From Streptomyces cellulosae (lineage in GTDB: Bacteria > Actinomycetota > Actinomycetes > Streptomycetales > Streptomycetaceae), in assembly GCF_000721105.1 (NCBI RefSeq), contig NZ_JOEV01000002.1, forward strand, positions 496,001-560,000: 64,000 nucleotides of DNA, given 5' to 3'. A program made the position numbers and the translations under genes. The notes under the pieces were generated by a model. That model was not told where the DNA came from. It worked only from the letters and a program-made list of their open reading frames with translations, and made no database searches. Below are positions 20,001 through 29,844 of this stretch, piece by piece; the stretch's first letter is position 1; each line of letters begins with the position of its first letter.

Positions 20001-21223
20001 CCGCGCTGTGGACCGGTGTGCGTGAGCCGGCCAGGCGGCGCTCCCGCCTCTCCCCCCTGCTGCGGCTGCTGATCCTCACGCAACTCGCCTTCAACACCGG
20101 CTTCTTCGCCGTGCTGCCCTTCCTGTCCGAACATCTGGGGCGGGCCGTGGGCATGGCGGGCTGGCTGGTCGGGCTGGTGCTGGGGCTGCGGACGTTCAGC
20201 CAGCAAGGGCTGTTCGTGGTGGGCGGGGCGCTCGCCGACCGGTACGGGATCCGGCCGGTCGTCCTCGCCGGGTGCGTGCTCAGGATCGCCGGGTTCGGCT
20301 GGCTCGGGTTCGCCGCACAGACCTGGACGGTCATCGGTGCCGTGCTGATGATCGGGTTCGCGGCCGCGCTGTTCTCACCGGCCGTCGAGTCCGAGGTCGC
20401 CCGGCAGGCGGTGGCCCACGAAGAAGCGGGTGGCGGGCCACGAACCCGGGTCCTCGCGCTGTTCACGGTCGCCGGGCAGGCCGGGGCGTTCGTCGGCCCC
20501 CTGCTCGGCGCCATGCTGCTGTCCGTCGACTTCCGCACGGTGTGCCTGGCCGGAGCCGGGATCTTCGTCCTCGTCCTCGCCGGGCACACCTGGCTGCTGC
20601 CGCAGCACATTCCCGGGCGGACCCGCGTCCACGTCCGGGGCGGCCTGGGGCTGGTGCTGCGCAACCGGCGCTTCCTGGCGCTGTGCTGCGGATACGGCGC
20701 CTATCTGCTCGCCTACAACCAGCTCTACCTCGCCCTGCCCGCCGAGGTGGAGCGCGCGGCCGGCTCACAGGCGCCGCTGGCCTGGCTGTTCGCGCTGTCC
20801 TCGCTGCTGGTGGTGACCGCCCAGCTGCCGGTCACCCGCTGGGCGGGGACACGGTTCACGCTGCCCCGGTCCATGGTGGCCGGTCTGCTGCTGGTGGCCG
20901 CCGCGTTCGCCGTCGTGGCGGCGGCCCGGCCCGCCGACGGGACCGGTACGGCGGGGTTGCTGCCCGCGGCGGGCTTCGTCGTACTGCTCACCCTCGGCCA
21001 GATGCTCATCGCCCCCGTCGCCCGCGCCTGGGTCCCCGACCTCGCCGAGGACGGCCGGCTCGGCCTCTACACAGGGGCTTTGTCCTCGGTCTCCGGTCTG
21101 ATCGTCCTGGCCGGCAGCTCGGCGACCGGACTGCTGCTCGACAGCGGGCTGCCCGCGGCGGTGCCGTGGCTGGTGCTGGCGGCCCTGCCGGCTGCGGCGA
21201 TCGGAGTGCTGCCGCGGCGGTAG
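19997..21223 (+). CDS. MFS transporter
   Basis: The ATG at 19997 overlaps the permease stop; although the frame stays open far upstream, that part is a shadow of the permease gene. The protein has 408 residues and about 12 membrane segments. The major-facilitator loop 2-3 motif appears as GGALADRYGIRPVVLAG. Its position after an importer of the peptide/metal family resembles opine-metallophore operons, where an MFS protein (CntE) exports the chelator; no opine or nicotianamine-synthase-like gene is present here, so the resemblance is limited to transport genes. A drug or peptide exporter is equally possible. Confidence 0.8.
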   Translation: MTALWTGVREPARRRSRLSPLLRLLILTQLAFNTGFFAVLPFLSEHLGRAVGMAGWLVGLVLGLRTFSQQGLFVVGGALADRYGIRPVVLAGCVLRIAGFGWLGFAAQTWTVIGAVLMIGFAAALFSPAVESEVARQAVAHEEAGGGPRTRVLALFTVAGQAGAFVGPLLGAMLLSVDFRTVCLAGAGIFVLVLAGHTWLLPQHIPGRTRVHVRGGLGLVLRNRRFLALCCGYGAYLLAYNQLYLALPAEVERAAGSQAPLAWLFALSSLLVVTAQLPVTRWAGTRFTLPRSMVAGLLLVAAAFAVVAAARPADGTGTAGLLPAAGFVVLLTLGQMLIAPVARAWVPDLAEDGRLGLYTGALSSVSGLIVLAGSSATGLLLDSGLPAAVPWLVLAALPAAAIGVLPRR

Positions 21224-21233
21224 GGTCCACGGC

Positions 21234-21680
21234 ATGGAGACCCAGGACGTCCGGGTGGAGATCGCCCGGGAAGCGGACCAGGAGCTGGTCGACGCCTTCC
21301 ACCGGATGCTGCCGCAGCTGTCCTCGGCGGCCACGCCCCTCGATCTCGCCGCGCTCGGCCGGGTCCTGGGATGCGAGACCAACACCGTGCTGGTGGCCCG
21401 TTCGGCCGACGTGATCGTGGGCACCCTGACGCTGGTGCTGTATCCGGTGCCGAGCGGGCTGCGGGCCCGTATCGAGGACGTCGTCGTCGATCACGCGGCG
21501 CGCGGCCACGGAGTCGCCGGGATGCTCACCCGGGAGGCCCTGCGGCTGGCCCGGGAGGCGGGAGCCCGGACCGTCGACCTCACCTCACGCCCGGAGCGGG
21601 CGGCGGCGAACCGGCTGTACGAGCGGCTCGGCTTCCGGCAGCGGGAGTCGACGGTGTATCGCGTGCCGCTGCACGGCTGA
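21234..21680 (+). CDS. GNAT-family N-acetyltransferase, second in operon
   Basis: The ATG at 21234 lies 10 bp after the MFS stop. The 148-residue protein has the acetyl-CoA-binding signature IEDVVVDHAARGHGVAGML (about 82-100), then the C-terminal RPERAAANRLYERLGF element common in amino-acid-like acetyltransferases. It closes the operon that also began with a GNAT gene, so two acetyltransferases flank an uptake and efflux system. The acceptor is unknown. Confidence 0.8.
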   Translation: METQDVRVEIAREADQELVDAFHRMLPQLSSAATPLDLAALGRVLGCETNTVLVARSADVIVGTLTLVLYPVPSGLRARIEDVVVDHAARGHGVAGMLTREALRLAREAGARTVDLTSRPERAAANRLYERLGFRQRESTVYRVPLHG

Positions 21681-21761
21681 CGACACGGCGGGCGATGGCC
21701 CGGTGGGCGCGGGCGGGAGTGGGCAGGCGCGTACGTCGAAGGCAGTGGGTGACGCGGCGTC

Positions 21762-22604
21762 TCAGGACGCCACCGGCTCCCACTCGCGCTCGGACGCCAC
21801 CGGCTCCCGGTCCTGCTCCCACTCGGACACCACCGGTTCCGCCTCTCGCGCCGGCACCAGCTCCAGCATCTCCGCCACCACCGCCTGCTCGGCCCGGTGC
21901 GTCTTCCACAGCCACAGGATGTCCCGGCCGAACGACCAGACCAGCAGGGCGAGGGCCAGGGCGACGACGCCGAAGGTCGCCGGGCGGGGCAGAAGGCCGG
22001 ACGCGGCCAGCAGGAGCAGGACCCCCTGGAGCGCGGCGACCGTCTTGCGGGCCGTGCTCGGCGGGAGCGGGGCGTTGAGCCAGGGCAGGGCGCGGGCCGC
22101 GGCGACGAAGGCGTAGCGCATCGCGCCGATCAGCAGGACCCACGGGCCCAGGGACATCGACACGTACACGCTCAGAACCAGGATCAGGAACGCGTCGACC
22201 TCCATGTCGAAGCGGGCGCCCAGCGGGGTCGAGGTGCCCGTCGCGCGGGCGACCTTGCCGTCGACCCCGTCGAGGATCAGCGCCACCGCCGTCAGACCGA
22301 CGAACAGCGTCACCGGCGGGGAGCTCTCGAAGGAGTCCGCGACCAGCGCCGTCACCACGCCGACCAGAGTCGCCCGGCCCAGGGTGACCCGGTTGGCCGG
22401 GCCGAAGGAGCGCGGCCGGGTGCGGTGCAGCGCCCGGGAGAGCACCGCCCACGTGGCGACGGCGAAGGCGAGGCCGGTGAGCCAGCCCGCCGGCCCCATG
22501 CCGATCGCCGTGCCGAGCAGGGCCAGCAGCAGGATCTGCAGGCCCGCTCCCACCGCGGTCTCCTGCTGGACCAGCCTTGCTTCGTAAGTGTTGTTCAGGG
22601 CCAC
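21762..22604 (-). CDS. CDP-alcohol phosphatidyltransferase family membrane protein
   Basis: The start chosen is the GTG at 22604 (MALNNTYEARLVQQ), 8 nt behind GGAGG. The 280-residue protein contains the CDP-alcohol motif DG-x2-AR-x8-G-x3-D-x3-D as DGKVARATGTSTPLGARFD followed by MEVD, with about six to seven membrane helices around it. Such enzymes move a phospho-alcohol from a CDP-activated donor onto a lipid or small alcohol in the membrane. The hydrophilic tail repeats SEWE/EPVAS. It is divergent from the dehydrogenase gene (108 bp apart), and the shared control region places it in the pterin-like cluster. The acceptor is unknown. Confidence 0.85.
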   Translation of the reverse strand: MALNNTYEARLVQQETAVGAGLQILLLALLGTAIGMGPAGWLTGLAFAVATWAVLSRALHRTRPRSFGPANRVTLGRATLVGVVTALVADSFESSPPVTLFVGLTAVALILDGVDGKVARATGTSTPLGARFDMEVDAFLILVLSVYVSMSLGPWVLLIGAMRYAFVAAARALPWLNAPLPPSTARKTVAALQGVLLLLAASGLLPRPATFGVVALALALLVWSFGRDILWLWKTHRAEQAVVAEMLELVPAREAEPVVSEWEQDREPVASEREWEPVAS

Positions 22605-22712
22605 CGCACATTCCTCCGGCCAGGTGACAGAGTCGATCAAGGCCGCGTACTGTGCGCGACCTGTGCACACCTCGGTACGTGAACAGCTTCCCGATCGTTC
22701 AGGAGGACGCCG

Positions 22713-23702
22713 ATGAACCGCACCGCACGCGCGTTCTGGATCAGCTCCCCGGGTCAGGGCGAGATACGCGACCTGACCCTGCCCGCCCCCGCCGACGGGG
22801 AGGTCCTGGTCCGCTCTCTGTACTCCGGAGTCAGCAGGGGCACGGAGACCCTCGTGTTCCGGGGCGGGGTGCCGGAGAGTCAGTACACGGCCATGCGGGC
22901 GCCCTTCCAGGAGGGGGACTTCCCAGGCCCGGTGAAGTACGGCTATCTCAACGTGGGAGTGGTGGAGGAGGGGCCGGAGCACCTCGTCGGGCGGACCGTG
23001 TTCTGCCTCTATCCGCATCAGACGCGGTACGTCGTCCCCGTGGACGCCGTGACGGTCGTACCGCCCGCCGTGCCCGCCGAACGGGCCGTCCTCGCCGGCA
23101 CCGTCGAGACCGCCGTGAACGCCCTGTGGGACGCGGCGCCGCTGGTCGGCGACCGGATCGCGGTGGTCGGCGGCGGGATGGTCGGCAGCTCGGTCGCCGC
23201 GCTGCTGGCCCGGTTCCCCGGCGTGCGGGTCCAGTTGGTGGACGCCGATCCGGCCCGCGCCAGGACCGCCGAGGCCCTCGGCATCGACTTCGCCACGCCC
23301 GGGGACGCGCTCGGCGACTGCGACCTCGTCGTCCACGCCAGCGCCTCCGAACAGGGCCTCGCCCGCAGCCTGGAGCTGCTGCGGGCCGAGGGCACCGTCC
23401 TCGAACTGAGCTGGTACGGCGACCGGCAGGTCTCCCTCCCGCTCGGCGAGGCCTTCCACTCCCGCCGCCTGGTCATCCGCAGCAGCCAGGTCGGCACCGT
23501 CTCCCCGCGCCGCTCGAACCGGACGTACGCCGACCGGCTCGCCCTCGCCCTCGACCTGCTCGCGGACGCCGCCCTCGACACCCTCGTCACCGGTGAGTCA
23601 GCTTTCGAGGAGTTGCCCGAGGTGCTGCCGCACCTCACCTCGGGTCGCATTCCGGCGCTCTGTCACCGCATCCGGTACCCGGATCCGGGCACGGGCGCCT
23701 GA
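22713..23702 (+). CDS. Zinc-type alcohol dehydrogenase-like oxidoreductase (MDR superfamily)
   Basis: The ATG at 22713 is preceded by AGGAGGACGCCG, a strong ribosome site. The 329-residue protein has the medium-chain dehydrogenase layout: a GroES-like N-terminal half ([18 protein letters not shown]) and a Rossmann half with [12 protein letters not shown] (about 153-164) and an acidic residue after the second strand (VDADPARA), which suggests NAD. The structural zinc cysteines of classical alcohol dehydrogenases are absent. It begins the five-gene run that continues with the PTPS homologue after 114 bp. The substrate is unknown. Confidence 0.8.
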   Translation: MNRTARAFWISSPGQGEIRDLTLPAPADGEVLVRSLYSGVSRGTETLVFRGGVPESQYTAMRAPFQEGDFPGPVKYGYLNVGVVEEGPEHLVGRTVFCLYPHQTRYVVPVDAVTVVPPAVPAERAVLAGTVETAVNALWDAAPLVGDRIAVVGGGMVGSSVAALLARFPGVRVQLVDADPARARTAEALGIDFATPGDALGDCDLVVHASASEQGLARSLELLRAEGTVLELSWYGDRQVSLPLGEAFHSRRLVIRSSQVGTVSPRRSNRTYADRLALALDLLADAALDTLVTGESAFEELPEVLPHLTSGRIPALCHRIRYPDPGTGA

Positions 23703-23729
23703 CCTGAGAAAAGAGTGAGAGTCGGCTGA

Positions 23730-25392
<1,663 letters not shown>

Positions 25393-25396
<4 letters not shown>

Positions 25397-26379
25397 CGGA
25401 GACGGCGATGACCAAGCAGGCGGGGATTCCCACACAGCCCGGGCCCAGGGAGGCCGAAGTGACCGAAGCGGTCATCGCCGGAGCCGGACCCACCCTGCGT
25501 CCCGGCGAGCGGCCCACCCTGCGACTGCGGGACGCCGGGACCGGATCCGACGAACCGCCGCGGTACGCGCCCGAGTGGCTGGAGCTGCGCGAGGGCGCCG
25601 ACGCCGCCGCGCGGGCGCACGACCTGCTCGATCCGCTGCGGATCCGGCTCGCCAACCTGCCGGGGAAGGCCGGGCTCGTCATCCACGACCTGGGCTGCGG
25701 CACGGGCTCCATGGGCCGCTGGCTGGCCCCCCGGCTGGACGGCTCCCAGCACTGGATCCTGCACGACCGCGACCCCTACCTCCTGCACTTCGCCGCCGTC
25801 GCCTCCCCGCGCTCCGCCGCCGACGGCAGCCGGGTCACCGTCGAGACCCGGCGCGGCGACGTCGGCCGGCTCACCCGGGACGTCCTCGCCGGAGCGTCCC
25901 TGGTCACCGCCTCCGCCCTGCTCGACGTCCTCACCCGCGAGGAGATCGACACCTTCGCGGACGCCTGCACCGGCGCCGGCTGCCCGGCCCTGCTGACCCT
26001 CTCGGTCGCCGGCCGCGTCGACCTCACCCCGTCCGACCCGATGGACGCGGAGATCGCCGAGGCGTTCAACGCACACCAGCGCCGCGACGGCCTGCTCGGG
26101 CCGGACGCGATCACCGCGGCCTGCGAGGCCTTCTCCGACCGCGGCGCCACGGTACGGCTGCACCCGAGCCCCTGGCGGCTCGGCCCCGCCGAGGCCGCGC
26201 TGACGGCGCAGTGGCTGCGCGGCTGGGTCGGCGCGGCCGTCGAGGAACGCCCGGACCTGGCTCCCCGCGCGGAACGCTACCTCCGCGAGCGCCTCGAGGC
26301 CTGCGCGGCCGGCGAACTGCGCGTCGTCGTCCACCACAGCGACCTGTTGGCCCTGTCCCGCCCGACCGACGGAGCGTGA
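25393..26379 (+). CDS. Class I SAM-dependent methyltransferase
   Basis: The ATG at 25393 overlaps the glycosyltransferase stop and follows AGGAGGG by 4 nt. The protein has 328 residues; the SAM-binding motif I is VIHDLGCGTGSMGRW (about 95-109), followed by an acidic HDRDPYLL element for the ribose. The first 55 residues are proline-rich, unlike the compact core. Motif SLVTASALLDVLTREE corresponds to the post-IV region. The methyl acceptor (O, N or C) is unknown; context suggests the glycosylated cluster product. The gene ends in TGATG, shared with the start of the membrane protein gene. Confidence 0.85.
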
Positions 26380-28361
26380 TGAGCGTGCAGACGGTGAGGG
26401 CGGTGGGAACGGCGGGGCTGTGGGTGATGCGACCGGGCGTCGAGCCGCGCGAGCGCAACGCCGAGCCGTTCGACCCGACCGCTGAGCCGTGCGCCGGGAA
26501 CGCCGCCGCCCGAGAGGGGAACGTCCGGGCGGGCGAGGGGGCCGGCGGGGTTCGGCGGGGAACTGCCGCGGCGGGCGAGGGGGCGGCCGTGTCGCGGGAC
26601 GGGAACGTCCGGGCCGGTGAGGGTGCGGTCGAGGCCCGGCAGGGGAAAGCCCCGGCGCGCGGCGGAATCGCCGAGGCGCGCGGCGGGGACGTCGAGGTCC
26701 GGGCGGGGAACGTCCGGGCCGGTGAGGGTGCGGTCGAGGCCCGGCACGGAATCGTCGAGGCCCCGGACGGGAACGTCCGGGCGGGTGAGAGTGCGGCGGA
26801 GGCCCCGCAGCAGAACGCGTCGGCGTTCGGGACGGGCGTCGAGCCGGGTGCGCGCAACGTCTCACCGGGCGAGGACGAGCGCGAGGGCCGGCGCGACGCG
26901 ACAGCCTGTGCACGGCAGGCCGTGTCGTCGCCGTCGCGGCGCGCGAACCTGGTCGAGGTCTTTCCGCTCCCCACCGACACGCTCACGGCCCGGAACGCGG
27001 TGTTCGCCGCCCGGGCCGAAGCCCTGGGAGCGCGGGCCGAGTTGTTCGCCGCCGGCGGTGTCCCGGCCGCGGTGCGCCCAGGCCCCGCTGTCTCGCCGGC
27101 CCGGATCGGTGTGATCGTGAGCCGGGCCCGGCCCGACGCCGGCCAGGACACGCCCCGTTGGCGCACCGCGCTCCGGGCCGGCCTCACCCTTCTCAACTCA
27201 CGGGTCGTGCGTACCCATTTCGGCACGGTCGCCGGGGTCGTCATTCTCGCCGTCCTGCTGTGGCGCATGGGCACCGGCGTGTTCCTGGACGGACTGCGGC
27301 GGATCGACACGCCGACGCTGCTGGCGGCCCTCTTGGTCGGGCTGCTCACCACCGTGTTCAGCGCCTGGCGTTGGGCGCTGGTGGCCCGGGGTCTCGGTAT
27401 CCGGCTGCCCCTCGTCCCCGCCCTGGCCGACTACTACCGCGCGCTGTTCCTGAACGCTGCCCTGCCCGGCGGTGTCCTCGGCGACGTCCACCGAGCGGTC
27501 CGGCACGGGAAGAGCTCGGGTGACCTGGGCCGCGGCGTCCGCGCGGTCGTTCTCGAACGGGCCGCCGGACAGGCCGTGCTGGCCGTCGTCGGCGCGGCCG
27601 TCCTGCTGACGATGCCCTCGCCGGTGCTGGCCGACGCCCGCCACCTCGCCCCGCTGCTCGGCCTCGCCGCGCTGGGCGCCCTCGCCGTCGTCCTCGCCCT
27701 GCGCATGAACCGGACCGAGCCTTCCCGCCGGGGACGCGCCCTGCGCGCCGGCCTGGCCGAGGCCCGCGAGGGACTGCTGTCCCGCCGCAACGGGCCGGGC
27801 GTGGCCGTCTCCTCCGCCGTCGTCCTGGCCGGGCACATCGGCATGTTCGTCCTCGCCGCCCGCGTCGCCGGATCCGCGGCGTCCGTGGCCGCTCTGCTGC
27901 CCCTCGCGGTCCTTGCCCTGCTCGCCATGGGACTTCCGCTGAACATCGGCGGATTCGGCCCCCGCGAGGGCGTCACCGCCTGGGCGTTCGGTGCCGCCGG
28001 CCTCGGCGCGAGCAGCGGTCTCGCGGTCGCCGTGGTGTACGGCGTGCTCAGCTTCGTGGCCGCGCTGCCGGGCGCCCTGGTCCTGGTCGCCCGCTGGTAC
28101 ACCGGCCTGCGCGGCACGGACGACGGCGCCGGAAACGCCGTGACGGACCCGGCGGCCGGGACGGTCGTGGCGGACCCGGCACCGCACCGCGCACCCGACG
28201 GTGACTATCCGCGCTCCGCCCCCGCGGTGCTCGTGGTGCCGTCCGGGGACGTGAGCATCGAGAAATACGTCCCGAAGGAATCGGCGAAGCCCGCCAGCAG
28301 TTCTTTCCCCTTTTCCGCGGACCCCAGGGAAGGACGGCCAATGACGCCCGAATCGGTATAG
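26379..28361 (+). CDS. YbhN/UPF0104-type lysylphosphatidylglycerol-synthase TM-region protein with repetitive N-terminal extension
   Basis: The ATG at 26379 shares one base with the preceding stop. The 660-residue product has a low-complexity N-terminal region (about 20-160) with repeated GNVRAGEGAVEAR-like units, a further polar linker to about 275, then seven or eight membrane helices from about 284 on. Motifs WRWALVARGLGIRLP, LNAALPGGVLGDVHRA and PLNIGGFGPREGV are typical of the UPF0104/AglD family, which lacks the aminoacyl-transfer domain and is implicated in lipid-linked sugar or lipid flipping. A later start near 27110 cannot be excluded. The 3' end overlaps the convergent creatininase gene by 157 bp. 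Confidence 0.75.
   Translation: MSVQTVRAVGTAGLWVMRPGVEPRERNAEPFDPTAEPCAGNAAAREGNVRAGEGAGGVRRGTAAAGEGAAVSRDGNVRAGEGAVEARQGKAPARGGIAEARGGDVEVRAGNVRAGEGAVEARHGIVEAPDGNVRAGESAAEAPQQNASAFGTGVEPGARNVSPGEDEREGRRDATACARQAVSSPSRRANLVEVFPLPTDTLTARNAVFAARAEALGARAELFAAGGVPAAVRPGPAVSPARIGVIVSRARPDAGQDTPRWRTALRAGLTLLNSRVVRTHFGTVAGVVILAVLLWRMGTGVFLDGLRRIDTPTLLAALLVGLLTTVFSAWRWALVARGLGIRLPLVPALADYYRALFLNAALPGGVLGDVHRAVRHGKSSGDLGRGVRAVVLERAAGQAVLAVVGAAVLLTMPSPVLADARHLAPLLGLAALGALAVVLALRMNRTEPSRRGRALRAGLAEAREGLLSRRNGPGVAVSSAVVLAGHIGMFVLAARVAGSAASVAALLPLAVLALLAMGLPLNIGGFGPREGVTAWAFGAAGLGASSGLAVAVVYGVLSFVAALPGALVLVARWYTGLRGTDDGAGNAVTDPAAGTVVADPAPHRAPDGDYPRSAPAVLVVPSGDVSIEKYVPKESAKPASSSFPFSADPREGRPMTPESV
26517..26782. 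repeat. In-frame imperfect repeats in the YbhN-type gene
   Basis: GGGAACGTCCGGGC recurs near 26518, 26601, 26706 and 26770. A 40-bp block is identical at 26601-26640 and 26706-26745, exactly 105 bp (35 codons) apart, so it repeats in frame and encodes GNVRAGEGAVEAR twice. Confidence 0.8.
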
Positions 28362-28996
28362 GCGGACATTCCGACGGTGAGCAGATGACGGCGGTCGTCC
28401 GCGACGAAATCGGCCGACTCGTAACCGGGCCGGACCATTTCGGGATGGGCGTGCAGAAGGATGGAGGTCTCGATTTCCCCCGCGTGCATGTCGGTCAGCA
28501 GCGAGGTCGCCACCCCGGCCCGTACCCGGGCCGCCTCCCAGTCCTCGGGGGCCGGGAAGAGCGCCATCCGCTCACCGCGTGCGGAGGACTCCTGGACGAC
28601 ATTGCCCAGGACGTAGTTCCCGCCGTGCCCGTTGACCACAACCAGGGCTTCGACGCCCGAGCGGCGCAGTGAGGCCGCGATGTCCCGTACCACCGCGTGA
28701 AGGGTCACGGAGGAGATGCTGACGGTTCCCGGCCAGGCCGCGTGCTCGTGCGAGCAGGCGATGGTCACCGGCGGAAGGAGGTGCACCGGGTACGCGGTGG
28801 CGATCTCCCGGGCGATGGCGCAGGCGACGAGCGTGTCGGTCGCCAGGGGAAGGTACGGGCCGTGCTGTTCGAAGCTTCCGACGGGAAGGACGGCCACCTG
28901 GGTTGAGACGCCCGCCCCTCGCGTGCGTACGTCTTCGGTAGTGTCCGCCGGCACCGGACCGTATGCCGCCGACCGTATTCCCGAACCACTCATCAT
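28205..28996 (-). CDS. Creatininase-family amidohydrolase (ArfB-like candidate)
   Basis: The 263-residue protein keeps the creatininase metal ligands E43 and H45 in SFEQHGPYLP, D54 in LATDT, H124 in NGHGGN and a glutamate of HAGEIETS (E174). Family members include creatininase, MftE and archaeal ArfB, which removes the formyl group from FAPy. The start is given at the ATG pair at 28991-28996, but the first 28 residues are unlike the family, so a later GTG (28954) is possible. It is divergent from the GTP cyclohydrolase paralogue with only 35 bp between starts, which suggests matched function: cyclohydrolase product in, deformylated pyrimidine out. Confidence 0.8.
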   Translation of the reverse strand: MMSGSGIRSAAYGPVPADTTEDVRTRGAGVSTQVAVLPVGSFEQHGPYLPLATDTLVACAIAREIATAYPVHLLPPVTIACSHEHAAWPGTVSISSVTLHAVVRDIAASLRRSGVEALVVVNGHGGNYVLGNVVQESSARGERMALFPAPEDWEAARVRAGVATSLLTDMHAGEIETSILLHAHPEMVRPGYESADFVADDRRHLLTVGMSAYTDSGVIGRPSLGSAEKGKELLAGFADSFGTYFSMLTSPDGTTSTAGAERG

Positions 28997-29031
28997 TCCA
29001 CGGCCTTTCGTCTCTGCTTAGGAACCAGATC

Positions 29032-29691
29032 ATGACAGAAAAAATTGGCGTGCTCGGCAAGAAGTCACCGCAGCGCACGGGTGTGGAACGCGTCGTGAAT
29101 GCCCCGCTGCCCACCGTGTACGGGAAATTCCAGGCGGTCGGCTACCTCGATCACGATCGCGGTGACGAACAAGTGGCCCTGGTCTACGGCGAGATCGGCA
29201 CGGACGACGTTCTGACCCGGCTGCATTCCGAGTGCCTGACCGGTGACGCCTTCGGCTCCCAGCACTGCGAGTGCGGCGACCAGCTCGCCTCCGCGCTGCG
29301 CGCGGTCGTCGCCGAGGGCAGCGGCGTCGTGGTCTACCTGAGAGGGCATGAAGGCCGGGGCATCGGCCTGCTCGGCAAGCTGCGGGCGATGGCGCTGCAG
29401 GCGGAGGGCCTGGACACCGTGGAGGCGAACCTGGCGCTCGGTCTGCCGGTGGACGCCCGCGACTACGGGGTCGCCGCCGAGATCCTGCACGACCTGGGCG
29501 TGAACTCGGTCCGTCTGATGTCCAACAACCCGCGCAAGCGGGAGGCGTTGCTGCGGCACGGCATCCAGGTCGCCGAGACGGTGCCGCTGCTGATACCGCC
29601 GTGCGAGAACAACATCACGTATCTGCGCACCAAGCGGGAGCGGCTGGACCACCACCTGCCCCACCTGGACGCGGTCGTCAGCTCCTCCTGA
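29032..29691 (+). CDS. ribA: GTP cyclohydrolase II paralogue with Met120 (GCH III-like product expected)
   Basis: The ATG at 29032 lies 7 nt behind AGGAA; upstream in-frame codons have no ribosome site. The 219-residue protein has the RibA zinc cysteines C68, C79 and C81 (HSECLTGDAFGSQHCECG) and the GTP-binding RGHEGRGIGLLGK loop. Where E. coli RibA has catalytic Tyr105 in KIRAYALQ, this protein has M120 in KLRAMALQ. From memory, the S. coelicolor paralogue SCO6655 with this same Met120 stops at the formylated pyrimidine FAPy, unlike normal RibA. It is therefore probably not the riboflavin enzyme but the entry step of the neighbouring pterin-like pathway. Confidence 0.9.
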   Translation: MTEKIGVLGKKSPQRTGVERVVNAPLPTVYGKFQAVGYLDHDRGDEQVALVYGEIGTDDVLTRLHSECLTGDAFGSQHCECGDQLASALRAVVAEGSGVVVYLRGHEGRGIGLLGKLRAMALQAEGLDTVEANLALGLPVDARDYGVAAEILHDLGVNSVRLMSNNPRKREALLRHGIQVAETVPLLIPPCENNITYLRTKRERLDHHLPHLDAVVSSS

Positions 29692-29700
29692 CCGGGGGCC

Positions 29701-29741
29701 CGCGGCGGCCGGCACGCCTCCTTCCGGCGTCGGCCGCCGCG
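29701..29741 (+). terminator. Terminator after the GTP cyclohydrolase gene
   Basis: CGCGGCGGCCG (29701-29711) and CGGCCGCCGCG (29731-29741) are perfect 11-bp arms, with partial inner pairing of ACGCC and GGCGT. It starts 10 bp after the stop codon. Confidence 0.7.
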
Positions 29742-29844
29742 CTGTCCCCGATCGTCGCCGCACCGCCCGGGACGTGCAGACCCCGGTCCCGAAGGGGAGC
29801 ATGAGGGGAGGGGACACGCGGGACGGCGACGAAGGGACCACGCA

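Noticed and set aside
18221..21223. A 1000-codon frame suggesting an MFS protein with a long N-terminal domain
   Set aside because: The first 592 codons are the out-of-frame shadow of the fused permease; the MFS ATG overlaps the permease stop.
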